The translations under genes were made by a program, and so were the position numbers. Positions 1 to 6,705 of a stretch of 10,357 bases of DNA are shown here, piece after piece. How positions within the stretch are numbered: the stretch's first letter is position 1; every line of letters starts with the position of its first letter. Source of the stretch: Pseudomonadota bacterium (lineage in GTDB: Bacteria > Pseudomonadota > Alphaproteobacteria > Rhodospirillales > UBA2165); contig JAQCKY010000031.1 in assembly GCA_027592155.1 (NCBI GenBank), forward strand, positions 1 to 10,357, given 5' to 3'. The notes under the pieces are model-generated. The model was not told where the DNA came from and ran no database searches. It saw nothing but the letters and a program-made list of their open reading frames with translations.

Positions 1-603
1 GGGCCGCTCGACATGCGCATGTCCAGGAGCGGCGAGACGGCCGCCGATGTGGTGAACAGCCTTTCTGAGGCCGAATTGGCGGATATCATTTTTGAGCTTG
101 GCGAGGAACGTTTTGCGCGCCGGGTTGCTCGCGAAATTGTCGCCGTCCGCAGTGAAAGCCCGATTGAGACGACCCTTCAGCTCGCGGAAATCGCGCGGCG
201 GGTGGTGCGTAAATCCAAGGATGGCATCGATCCGGCGACCCGGACGTTCCTGGCGCTCAGGATCTACGTGAATGATGAGCTCGGCGAGTTGGATGCCGGA
301 TTGAGAGCGGCAGAGCTGTTGCTTGCCCCTGGCGGGCGATTGGCCGTTGTGAGTTTTCATTCGTTGGAAGACCGACGTGTAAAACGGTTCCTGCGATCCC
401 GTAGCGGTGCTGCCTCAGCCCCGGCCCGGCATCAGCCGCTGTCGACGGAAGATCAGCGCCAACCCAGTTTCAAACTCATTGGCCGGAACGGAAGTGCGCC
501 GTCGGCGAAAGAGATCGCCGCTAATCCTCGTGCCCGCTCGGCGAGGCTTCGTGTCGCTGAGCGGACCACGGCGCCGGCCTGGCCCGCGGACCTGGCGGCT
601 TAA
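1..603 (+). CDS. rsmH: 16S rRNA (cytosine-1402 N4)-methyltransferase RsmH, 5'-truncated by window edge
   Basis: RsmH (MraW) uses S-adenosylmethionine to methylate N4 of C1402 in the 16S rRNA P-site region and is normally one of the first genes of the dcw cluster. The reading frame is open from base 1, so the first residues seen are GPLDMRM, a conserved internal block of the family. About 115 N-terminal residues, including the glycine-rich SAM-binding motif, lie outside the window; 200 residues remain of a usual length near 310-330. Visible family blocks (fragment numbering) are AADVVN, GEERFARR, DPATRTF at 77-83 leading into ALRIYVNDEL, PGGRL, SFHSLEDRRVKRF at 118-130, and the C-terminal NPRARSARLRVAERT. 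The ATG at 13 is internal and is not the real start. The gene ends in TAA ten bases before the ftsL ATG. Nothing looks broken. Identification is very secure; only the missing N-terminus cannot be judged. Confidence 0.97.
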   Translation, partial: GPLDMRMSRSGETAADVVNSLSEAELADIIFELGEERFARRVAREIVAVRSESPIETTLQLAEIARRVVRKSKDGIDPATRTFLALRIYVNDELGELDAGLRAAELLLAPGGRLAVVSFHSLEDRRVKRFLRSRSGAASAPARHQPLSTEDQRQPSFKLIGRNGSAPSAKEIAANPRARSARLRVAERTTAPAWPADLAA

Positions 604-611
604 GGGGGGGG
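604..611 (+). promoter_or_regulatory. G-run acting as ribosome binding site of ftsL
   Basis: Eight consecutive G bases follow the rsmH stop codon and run directly into GTGATG. They are the only purine-rich, anti-SD-complementary sequence ahead of ftsL. The GTG at 611 and the ATG at 614 are adjacent in the same frame. The ATG is the better start because the run then sits two bases upstream of it, still closer than ideal; the GTG would lie inside the run itself. The role is inferred from position. Confidence 0.5.
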
Positions 612-613
612 TG

Positions 614-958
614 ATGCGGCAGACCACCATATTCACCCTTCTCGTCGCGGCCATCATGGGCGTCGCGGTTTTCTATTTGAAATATGAGGTAACCGATCTG
701 GAGGCCGAGTTAGAACGGCTCAATCATATGATTGTCAGCGACCGGGAAGCCGTTCATGTCCTGAAGGCCGAATGGAGTCACCTCAATAATGCGGATCGAA
801 TTAAGGGGCTCGCCGATAAATACCTACAGATGGATGCGACCCGGCCCGCGCAATTGATTCAGCCGGACGAGGTTCCGATTGAGAGTTTTGCCGAGCGCCA
901 AAAACGGGACCTGGGGCACAAGGGTGTGACGCCGGTTTCTGGCGGTGCTGCGCCATGA
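614..958 (+). CDS. ftsL: Cell division protein FtsL
   Basis: FtsL is a small single-pass inner-membrane protein that, in well-studied bacteria, forms the FtsQLB divisome subcomplex with FtsB and FtsQ and helps activate FtsW-FtsI septal synthesis. The product is 114 residues, the expected size. A hydrophobic segment spans residues 5-22 right after a very short cytoplasmic N-terminus. A charged, leucine-rich heptad-like stretch follows (about 23-56, with LEAELERL), typical of the FtsL periplasmic coiled coil. After it comes LKAEWSHLNNADRI and a KYL motif, a block I recognise from alphaproteobacterial FtsL proteins, which are often left as hypothetical. The C-terminal 30 residues are polar and poorly conserved. 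I chose ATG 614 because the upstream frame overlaps rsmH and is not FtsL-like; GTG 611 would add one residue. The TGA stop overlaps the ftsI ATG (ATGA, 955-958). The position between rsmH and ftsI is diagnostic. Confidence 0.9.
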   Translation: MRQTTIFTLLVAAIMGVAVFYLKYEVTDLEAELERLNHMIVSDREAVHVLKAEWSHLNNADRIKGLADKYLQMDATRPAQLIQPDEVPIESFAERQKRDLGHKGVTPVSGGAAP

Positions 959-2703
959 AGAATAGCAATTTCCCGGCATCCCGTCGCGACGGTATCTCCG
1001 CCGCTCCATCGATCCAGTTGGACGGCGCCCGCAAGGAGGCATTGGATACGGGCCGTCACCGGCTTGTCGTCACCGGCGTTCTTCTGACTATGGCGTTCTC
1101 AGTTATTGCGGCGCGGTTGGTAGATCTGGCGGCCATGGGAGACGGCGTTGACCGCCCGGCACCTCGGATCGCAGCAGTGGATCAAGTCTCTCCGGGCAGG
1201 GCGGATATCATTGACCGCAATGGTGTGTTGCTCGCGACGACGCTGCCGACGGCTTCTCTGTATGCGAACCCCAAGATGATTCTGGATGTTGAGCAGGCGG
1301 CGCAAAAGCTGGCCGCGGTGCTGCCCGATCTCCCAATCGACACCATCCGAGAGAAATTGTCTTCGGATCGGGCTTTTGTTTGGCTGAAACGCAATCTGAC
1401 GCCTAAGGCCCATTTTGCCATCAATGCCTTGGGGATACCGGGGGTCTATTTTAGGCGGAGCCACCGCCGGGTTTACCCGCATGGTGCGTTGTTCACTCAT
1501 TTACTGGGACGCAGCAATCTGGACGGCAAAGGCGTTTCCGGCGTTGAGGGATATTTCGATGAAACCCTCCGGCATGAGCGGGCGCCGCTGAGGTTGGCGT
1601 TGGATTCACGGGTACAGACGATCCTGCGCGGTGAACTCGGTGCCGCTGTGAATAAGTTTTCGGCCATCGGCGGCGCCGGCGTTGTCATGGATGTACATAG
1701 TGGCGAGGTCGTTGCCGCCACGTCGTTGCCCGATTTCGATCCAAATTCAAAGTCCGATCCGAAGGAAGAGGCCCGATTTAATCGCGTGACCAAGGGCGTC
1801 TATGAAATGGGGTCGACCTTCAAGCTTTTTACGACGGCAATGGCCCTGGATTCCCGCACCGTCAGCCTAACCGACCGGTATGATGCCCGCTCGCCGATCA
1901 AGATCGCCCGTTTTACCATCCGGGATTACCACGCCAAGAACCGTTGGTTATCGATACCGGAGATTTTAATTCATTCTTCCAATATCGGGTCCGCCAAGAT
2001 GGCAATCGATGTCGGCTCAAAAAAGCAGCGCGAATATCTTGGGGCGTTTGGGCTGCTGAACCGGCCCAATTTTGAAGTGCCCGAGATGGGGCGTCCCCTG
2101 ACACCGTTTCCTTGGCGCGACATCAATACGATGACGATCTCCTACGGACATGGCATCGCCGTCAGCCCCTTGCAGTTGACGGCCGGTGTAGCGGCCTTGG
2201 TCAATGGCGGTACATACCGGCATCCGACCCTGCGGGTTGTCACCGGTTCGGATACTCGAGACACCAGGCGTGTTATCCGGAAGGAAACGTCCAAGACGAT
2301 GCGCCGGTTGATGCGCCGTGTGGTTTTGTCGGGTACGGGAAAGAACGCGGATGTTCCGGAATATCCGGTTGGCGGCAAAACCGGTACCGCCGACAAGCCC
2401 GGGAATGGCCATTATGGCGGACGGGCGATTATTTCTTCTTTTGTTGGCGTTTTCCCCGTCGATCAGCCGCGTTACGTGGTTTTTATTCTCGTCGATGAGC
2501 CCAAGGGCTTGCCTGAGACTCAGGGACTCGCAACGGGAGGGTGGGTTGCGGCGCCGGTTGTCTCGCGTGTCGTCGCGCAAATGGCACCCCTTCTCGGCCT
2601 CGATCCGGCACTTAACACGGCTGAAAAGGAAAGAGATTTCAACGTGACGGCCGTTCGCCGTCAACATCGTCAAACGCGGGGTAACCCGGTTGCGGCTAAC
2701 TGA
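955..2703 (+). CDS. ftsI: Peptidoglycan D,D-transpeptidase FtsI (PBP3), septal class B penicillin-binding protein
   Basis: FtsI cross-links new septal peptidoglycan by acyl transfer from D-Ala-D-Ala stem peptides, working with the polymerase FtsW encoded in this cluster. The 582-residue product has class B PBP architecture: a basic cytoplasmic tail (1-36), one membrane helix (about 37-57), a PBP dimerisation/pedestal region opening with GRADIIDRNG (81-90), and a C-terminal transpeptidase domain. All three active-site motifs are present: S-T-F-K with nucleophile Ser287 and Lys290, S-S-N at 341-343, and K-T-G-T at 475-478. Length matches E. coli FtsI (588). No PASTA repeats are seen. The start at 955 is fixed by the ATGA overlap with ftsL and gives a normal N-terminus; the SD is weak (GGCGG around 941), consistent with translational coupling. 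The 3' end overlaps murE by 14 bases. Mature-enzyme class is certain; the septal (FtsI rather than elongasome PBP2) role follows from context and the GGKTGTADK-type sequence. Confidence 0.97.
   Translation: MKNSNFPASRRDGISAAPSIQLDGARKEALDTGRHRLVVTGVLLTMAFSVIAARLVDLAAMGDGVDRPAPRIAAVDQVSPGRADIIDRNGVLLATTLPTASLYANPKMILDVEQAAQKLAAVLPDLPIDTIREKLSSDRAFVWLKRNLTPKAHFAINALGIPGVYFRRSHRRVYPHGALFTHLLGRSNLDGKGVSGVEGYFDETLRHERAPLRLALDSRVQTILRGELGAAVNKFSAIGGAGVVMDVHSGEVVAATSLPDFDPNSKSDPKEEARFNRVTKGVYEMGSTFKLFTTAMALDSRTVSLTDRYDARSPIKIARFTIRDYHAKNRWLSIPEILIHSSNIGSAKMAIDVGSKKQREYLGAFGLLNRPNFEVPEMGRPLTPFPWRDINTMTISYGHGIAVSPLQLTAGVAALVNGGTYRHPTLRVVTGSDTRDTRRVIRKETSKTMRRLMRRVVLSGTGKNADVPEYPVGGKTGTADKPGNGHYGGRAIISSFVGVFPVDQPRYVVFILVDEPKGLPETQGLATGGWVAAPVVSRVVAQMAPLLGLDPALNTAEKERDFNVTAVRRQHRQTRGNPVAAN
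2678..2681 (+). promoter_or_regulatory. Ribosome binding site supporting the TTG start of murE
   Basis: A GGGG core inside the 3' end of ftsI lies eight bases before the TTG at 2690. This spacing suits initiation there better than at the in-frame GTG at 2717. The TTG start also yields an N-terminus (MRLTDLI) resembling other MurE proteins. The assignment is by position and complementarity only. Confidence 0.5.
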
Positions 2704-4144
2704 TTTAATCGCGGGAGTGCAAATCGACGTGCAGACGCTTTCAGCATCAACTGACCGAGAGATCGCCGGCCTGACCGCCGATTCCCGCGAGGTGGAGCAG
2801 GGGTATCTGTTCGCGGCGTTGCCAGGAAGCCGTCACGATGGCGGTGCGTTTATACCGGAGGCCGTTGAGCGCGGCGCGGTCGCCGTATTGGCATCCCGTG
2901 ATGCACCGGCGAATTCCGGCGATGCGATTCTTCTCCGAAGCGATAATCCGCGCCGTTCGTTCGCATTGATGGCGTCCCGGTATTTTCAAACCCAGCCGGA
3001 GCATATTGCCGCCATTACGGGGACTAACGGAAAAAGTTCCGTCGCCGAATTCTGCCGCCAGCTCTGGATTGCAGACGGACGGCGGGCCGCAAGCCTCGGG
3101 ACGCTGGGGATCGTCGGACCCGATGGTGTGGTGGAGGGGAGTCTCACGACGCCCGACCCGGTTCGTCTCCACAAAAATCTTCGCGATCTTGCCCAGGCGG
3201 AGGTGACCCATCTGGCGCTGGAGGCATCGAGCCACGGCTTGGATCAGTATCGGCTTGACGGTGTTGTCGTCTCCGTCGGCGCCTTTACGAACCTCAGCCG
3301 GGATCATCTCGACTATCACGGTACGATGGATGTTTATCTGCGGGCGAAAGCGCGCCTATTCACGGAAGTTCTGAAGCCGGCTGGATCGGTTGTTCTCAAC
3401 GCCGATGACGAGCGGTTCGATCATTTAAAATCCCTGTCGCTCGATGCCGGGCACTGGGTTCTAAGCTACGGCCGGGCTGGAAATGACATCCGTCTCGACT
3501 CGTTAACCGCGACCCCGGGCGGGCATCGGGTCTCACTCCAGGTCATTGGAAAATCTTACGAGATGGAAATTCCGCTGCTGGGTGAATTTCAAGTTCATAA
3601 CGCTCTCTGTGCCTTGGGTGTAACCTTGGCCGATGGCGCGCCTGAAGCGTCAGTGGAAAATTTGAGCAATCTGACCGGCGTTCGCGGGCGGATGGAAGTC
3701 ATTCCCACGACGAACGGCGTCGGCGTCTATGTCGATTACGCCCATACACCGGATGCTTTAGAGACGGCGCTGAAGGGTCTTCGTCCCCATACCGAAGGGC
3801 GTCTGATTGTCGTCTTCGGGTGCGGCGGGGATCGCGATCGCGGCAAACGCGCTCAGATGGGCGTGATTGCCGGCCGGGTAGCGGATCGGGTTTACGTCAC
3901 CGACGATAATCCCCGCAGTGAAGATCCAGCGACTATTCGCCGGGACGTCATGAGCGGCTGCCCCGATGCCGACGAAGTTGGCGACCGAAAGTTTGCCATA
4001 GAAACGGCCTTGTCCGATGCACGGTCCGGCGACGTTGTCTTGATCGCCGGTAAGGGACATGAGCAAGGCCAGATTATCGGCGACGATGTCGTGCCCTTTG
4101 ATGATGCCGGAATTGCGCGCGCGCTGCTTGGGGTGGCCCCATGA
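2690..4144 (+). CDS. murE: UDP-N-acetylmuramoyl-L-alanyl-D-glutamate--2,6-diaminopimelate ligase MurE
   Basis: MurE is the cytoplasmic ATP-dependent ligase that adds meso-diaminopimelate to UDP-MurNAc-L-Ala-D-Glu, the product of MurD. The 484-residue protein (E. coli 495) shows the three-domain Mur ligase order. The N-terminal UDP-binding domain has the DSR..G.LF motif. The central ATPase domain has a P-loop G-T-N-G-K-S-S at 111-117 and the lysine expected to be carbamylated, Lys220 in YLRAK. The C-terminal domain contains YAHTPDALE, FGCGGDRDRGKR, the specificity motif D-N-P-R at 406-409, and KGHEQ. DNPR is the established signature of meso-DAP rather than L-lysine addition. The start is a TTG, 14 bases inside ftsI, with GGGG eight bases upstream; GTG 2717 is a less likely alternative. 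The stop overlaps murF (ATGA, 4141-4144). The P-loop carries Ser where Thr is usual after Lys, a conservative change. Confidence 0.97.
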   Translation: MRLTDLIAGVQIDVQTLSASTDREIAGLTADSREVEQGYLFAALPGSRHDGGAFIPEAVERGAVAVLASRDAPANSGDAILLRSDNPRRSFALMASRYFQTQPEHIAAITGTNGKSSVAEFCRQLWIADGRRAASLGTLGIVGPDGVVEGSLTTPDPVRLHKNLRDLAQAEVTHLALEASSHGLDQYRLDGVVVSVGAFTNLSRDHLDYHGTMDVYLRAKARLFTEVLKPAGSVVLNADDERFDHLKSLSLDAGHWVLSYGRAGNDIRLDSLTATPGGHRVSLQVIGKSYEMEIPLLGEFQVHNALCALGVTLADGAPEASVENLSNLTGVRGRMEVIPTTNGVGVYVDYAHTPDALETALKGLRPHTEGRLIVVFGCGGDRDRGKRAQMGVIAGRVADRVYVTDDNPRSEDPATIRRDVMSGCPDADEVGDRKFAIETALSDARSGDVVLIAGKGHEQGQIIGDDVVPFDDAGIARALLGVAP

Positions 4145-5601
4145 TGGCGGCGGTGCAGAACGATCCAATTTGGTCAGCGGCCGATGCCGCGGCGGCGACC
4201 GGTGGTACAAATTCCGGCGAGTGGCAGGCATCGGGCATTTCGATCGACAGCCGAACTGTTGGTGTGGGTGACCTGTTCGTTGCGCTGCAGGGTCCAAATT
4301 TTGACGGCCACAAATTCGTTGAAAATGCCATGGAGAGAGGCGCTTCCGCGGCGATGATCAACAGGCCCGCGGTTGGGCTGTCGCAGTCCATTCCTCACCT
4401 CGCCGTCGATGATACCTATAAGGCGCTGCGGGATCTTGGAGAGTTTTCCCGGAACCGGAATGCCGGAAAGATCATCGCGATCACAGGTAGCGTCGGGAAA
4501 ACCAGCGTCAAGGAATCCATCGCGCACCTTCTCGGCAAACAGGATAAGACGGTTGCGACGACGGGTAATCTCAACAACGACATCGGGGTGCCGCTGAGTT
4601 TGGCGCGGCTGCCGGCCGATACCCGCTACGGCGTGTTCGAGCTCGGGATGAATCACGCCGGTGAGCTCCGAGGGTTAAGCCGTTTGGTTAGGCCTCATGT
4701 TGCCGTCATTACTACTGTTGAAGCTGTGCATTTGGAGTTTTTCGACTCCGTCGAAGCCATCGCGGATGCGAAATCAGAAATTTTTGAAGGTCTCGAGCCT
4801 GGCGGGACGGCCATCCTCAATCGCGATAATCCGCACTTCGTCAGACTGGCGAAAGCCGCGGCCAAGTCAGGGGCGGAGAGGGTGATTAGCTTCGGTCAGG
4901 ACGCTGCCGCCGATGTTCGCGTTCTCCAATCAAAACCAACCGACGAAGGCGGCACCGAGGTCACGATTGCCATCGAGGCAAGCGAGCTTTCTTACCGTTT
5001 GGCGATGCCGGGTCAGCACCGGGTGCTTAATAGCTTGGCGGCCTTGGCTGCGATCCAAGCCGTGGGGGGCGATATTGTCCGGGCGGCATCGGAAATGGAT
5101 GAATTGACGCCGGTTTATGGACGCGGGAACCGCCTGCAGATTACGGCGCCGGGTTTAAGCGTTGATGTGATCGACGATAGTTACAACGCCAGTCCGGCGT
5201 CGGTTCGGGCCGCTCTCGATGTGTTGGGACAATCGCGTCCGGAACGCAGCGGGCGCCGAATTGCGATCCTCGGCGACATGTTGGAGCTCGGCCCCTCGTC
5301 CCCCGATTTGCATGCCGGTCTTGCCTCGGCGGTGGCCTCTGCCGGTGTCGATCATTTGTTCGCTGTCGGACCGATGATGCGTCATTTGTTCGATGCCGTG
5401 AGCGACGATCGCCGCGGTGGGTGGAGTCAGTCAGCCGGTCAGTTGGCGTCGATTGTCGGCAACGCCGTCCACGATGGTGACGTCATCTTGGTCAAGGGAT
5501 CGGCGGGCGTCGACATCGCAGAGATCATAGATGCCTTGCGCTGTCTCGGCACTGATCCGACCGAAACCGTAAATGACGCTGAGGGGAGACGCTGTGTTTA
5601 A
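4141..5601 (+). CDS. murF: UDP-N-acetylmuramoyl-tripeptide--D-alanyl-D-alanine ligase MurF
   Basis: MurF completes the cytoplasmic precursor by ligating D-Ala-D-Ala to UDP-MurNAc-tripeptide, directly after MurE and before MraY. The product is 486 residues, somewhat longer than E. coli MurF (452), with extra length at both ends. The N-terminal domain carries DSR (36-38) and GDLFVALQG. The ATPase domain has G-S-V-G-K-T-S at 116-122 (Lys120), NNDIGVPLSL, ELGMNHAGEL, and the conserved Lys211 in DAKSEIF, the site where Mur ligases need a carbamylated lysine. The C-terminal domain has DDSYNASPAS, ILGDMLELG and VKGS. The residues after KGS are A-G (455-456), where an Arg-containing sequence is common. 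The first of two adjacent ATG codons (4141, 4144) makes the ATGA overlap with murE; a GGGG at 4130-4133 lies upstream of either. The last eight bases overlap mraY. Identification is secure. Confidence 0.96.
   Translation: MMAAVQNDPIWSAADAAAATGGTNSGEWQASGISIDSRTVGVGDLFVALQGPNFDGHKFVENAMERGASAAMINRPAVGLSQSIPHLAVDDTYKALRDLGEFSRNRNAGKIIAITGSVGKTSVKESIAHLLGKQDKTVATTGNLNNDIGVPLSLARLPADTRYGVFELGMNHAGELRGLSRLVRPHVAVITTVEAVHLEFFDSVEAIADAKSEIFEGLEPGGTAILNRDNPHFVRLAKAAAKSGAERVISFGQDAAADVRVLQSKPTDEGGTEVTIAIEASELSYRLAMPGQHRVLNSLAALAAIQAVGGDIVRAASEMDELTPVYGRGNRLQITAPGLSVDVIDDSYNASPASVRAALDVLGQSRPERSGRRIAILGDMLELGPSSPDLHAGLASAVASAGVDHLFAVGPMMRHLFDAVSDDRRGGWSQSAGQLASIVGNAVHDGDVILVKGSAGVDIAEIIDALRCLGTDPTETVNDAEGRRCV
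5581..5588 (+). promoter_or_regulatory. Strong Shine-Dalgarno sequence fixing the GTG start of mraY
   Basis: GAGGGGAG lies near the 3' end of murF, five bases before a GTG at 5594. The only other candidate, an in-frame ATG at 5573, lies upstream of this site and would add seven residues absent from typical MraY N-termini. The SD therefore decides the start. Confidence 0.75.
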
Positions 5602-6679
5602 CACCCTCTATCAATTCGCAGACGGGGCCACGGGCCTCAACCTGTTTCGCTACATTACCTTCCGGACCGGCGGTGCCATGATTACCGCTTTGGTCATCAG
5701 CTTTATCTTTGGCCCGCTGCTCATTCAGTGGCTGAAGTCCCGACAGAACGGTGGTCAGCCGATCCGCGATGACGGTCCGGAAAGCCACATCGTCTCGAAG
5801 GCCGGTACACCGACAATGGGCGGTTTTTTGATTTTGCTCGCGCTGATCGGGTCGACGCTGTTATGGGCCGACTTAAGCAATCGATATATCTGGGTGGTCA
5901 TCGGCGTTACCGTCGGGTTTGGGCTGATCGGATTTGTCGACGACTATCTCAAAGTTTCGCAACGAAGCAGCCGGGGTCTTTCCAGCAAGCTGAAATTTTT
6001 GCTGCAGGTCATCATCGCATTGGCGGCAACGTTTTGGATCATGCAAATCACGCGCGATCCATTTGCCACGACTCTGGCCGTTCCATTTTTCAAAAACGTG
6101 CTGATCGATCTAGGCTGGTTCTTTCTGGCTCTCGGGCCTCTCGTCATGGTCGGTGCATCAAACGCCGTGAATCTTACCGATGGGTTGGATGGCTTGGCGA
6201 TCGGTCCGGTCATGCTGGCGGCAATCGTTTTTGCCTTCATCGCTTATCTGGTCGGCAACTCTGTATTCTCCAATTATCTCCAAATTCACTATATCCCCGG
6301 TGCTGGGGAATTATCGATATTCTGCGGCGCCCTGGTCGGCGCGAGTCTCGGCTTCCTTTGGTACAATGCGCCTCCGGCGATGGTCTTTATGGGCGACACC
6401 GGCTCGCTTTCCATTGGCGGTGCGCTTGGCGCCATCAGTGTGATTACCAAGCACGAATTGGTTCTCGCAATCGTCGGCGGTTTGTTCGTCCTCGAAACCG
6501 TTTCAGTGATCGTTCAGGTAATCTCCTTCAAGTTGACGGGGCGGCGGGTGTTTCAAATGGCGCCCCTGCACCATCACTTCGAAAAGAAAGGATGGGCGGA
6601 ACCGACCATCGTCATTCGATTCTGGATCATTGCCTCCATTCTGGCTCTCGCCGGACTTGCCACATTGAAGTTGAGGTAG
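5594..6679 (+). CDS. mraY: Phospho-N-acetylmuramoyl-pentapeptide-transferase MraY
   Basis: MraY is a polytopic inner-membrane enzyme that transfers phospho-MurNAc-pentapeptide from UDP to undecaprenyl phosphate, forming lipid I. With the GTG start at 5594 the protein is 361 residues, matching E. coli (360). Repeated hydrophobic segments are consistent with the family's ten helices. Diagnostic motifs are LFRYITFRTGGA (17-28), GTPTMGG, the catalytic Asp pair Asp116-Asp117 in FVDDYLK, NLTDGLDGLA starting at Asn193, Asp268 in FMGDTGS, and the histidine motif HHHFEKKGW starting at His326. The three aspartates and the His block align in spacing with the essential residues of E. coli MraY. The gene overlaps murF by eight bases, so translation is probably coupled, yet it also has its own strong SD. 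It ends in TAG nine bases before murD. The longer ATG start at 5573 is possible but less supported. Confidence 0.96.
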   Translation: MFNTLYQFADGATGLNLFRYITFRTGGAMITALVISFIFGPLLIQWLKSRQNGGQPIRDDGPESHIVSKAGTPTMGGFLILLALIGSTLLWADLSNRYIWVVIGVTVGFGLIGFVDDYLKVSQRSSRGLSSKLKFLLQVIIALAATFWIMQITRDPFATTLAVPFFKNVLIDLGWFFLALGPLVMVGASNAVNLTDGLDGLAIGPVMLAAIVFAFIAYLVGNSVFSNYLQIHYIPGAGELSIFCGALVGASLGFLWYNAPPAMVFMGDTGSLSIGGALGAISVITKHELVLAIVGGLFVLETVSVIVQVISFKLTGRRVFQMAPLHHHFEKKGWAEPTIVIRFWIIASILALAGLATLKLR

Positions 6680-6705
6680 CCGACGATCATGATCCGTCCT
6701 ACCTC
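6673..6705 (+). promoter_or_regulatory. Inverted repeat spanning the mraY stop and murD start
   Basis: GAGGTAG (6673-6679) is perfectly complementary to CTACCTC (6699-6705). The 19-base interval contains the murD ATG, which sits within the 10-base palindrome GATCATGATC (6685-6694). The left arm contains GAGG, the only SD-like sequence ahead of murD, 12 bases from the ATG, and also the mraY stop codon. In mRNA such a hairpin could mask the murD ribosome binding site unless ribosomes finishing mraY open it. The repeat is seen; the function is inference, and seven-base repeats also arise by chance. Confidence 0.35.

Noticed and set aside
1..60. Apparent start of rsmH at ATG 13 and the MRMS variant of the usual MRMD
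   Set aside because: The frame is open from base 1 and GPLD is conserved internal sequence, so this is truncation by the window edge. The residue after MRM varies among alphaproteobacterial proteins.
407..613. Upstream extension of the ftsL frame to the ATG at 407
   Set aside because: The extension lies entirely in another frame of rsmH, has no FtsL features, and would place about 70 Arg-rich residues before the membrane helix.
2017..2673. A 218-codon reverse-strand open frame over ftsI
   Set aside because: It is antisense to the transpeptidase domain of FtsI, shows no recognised motif, and mirrors the codon pattern of the sense gene.
5573..5593. ATG at 5573 as the start of mraY
   Set aside because: It lies upstream of the strong SD at 5581-5588, which fits the GTG at 5594 instead, and would add seven residues not typical of MraY.
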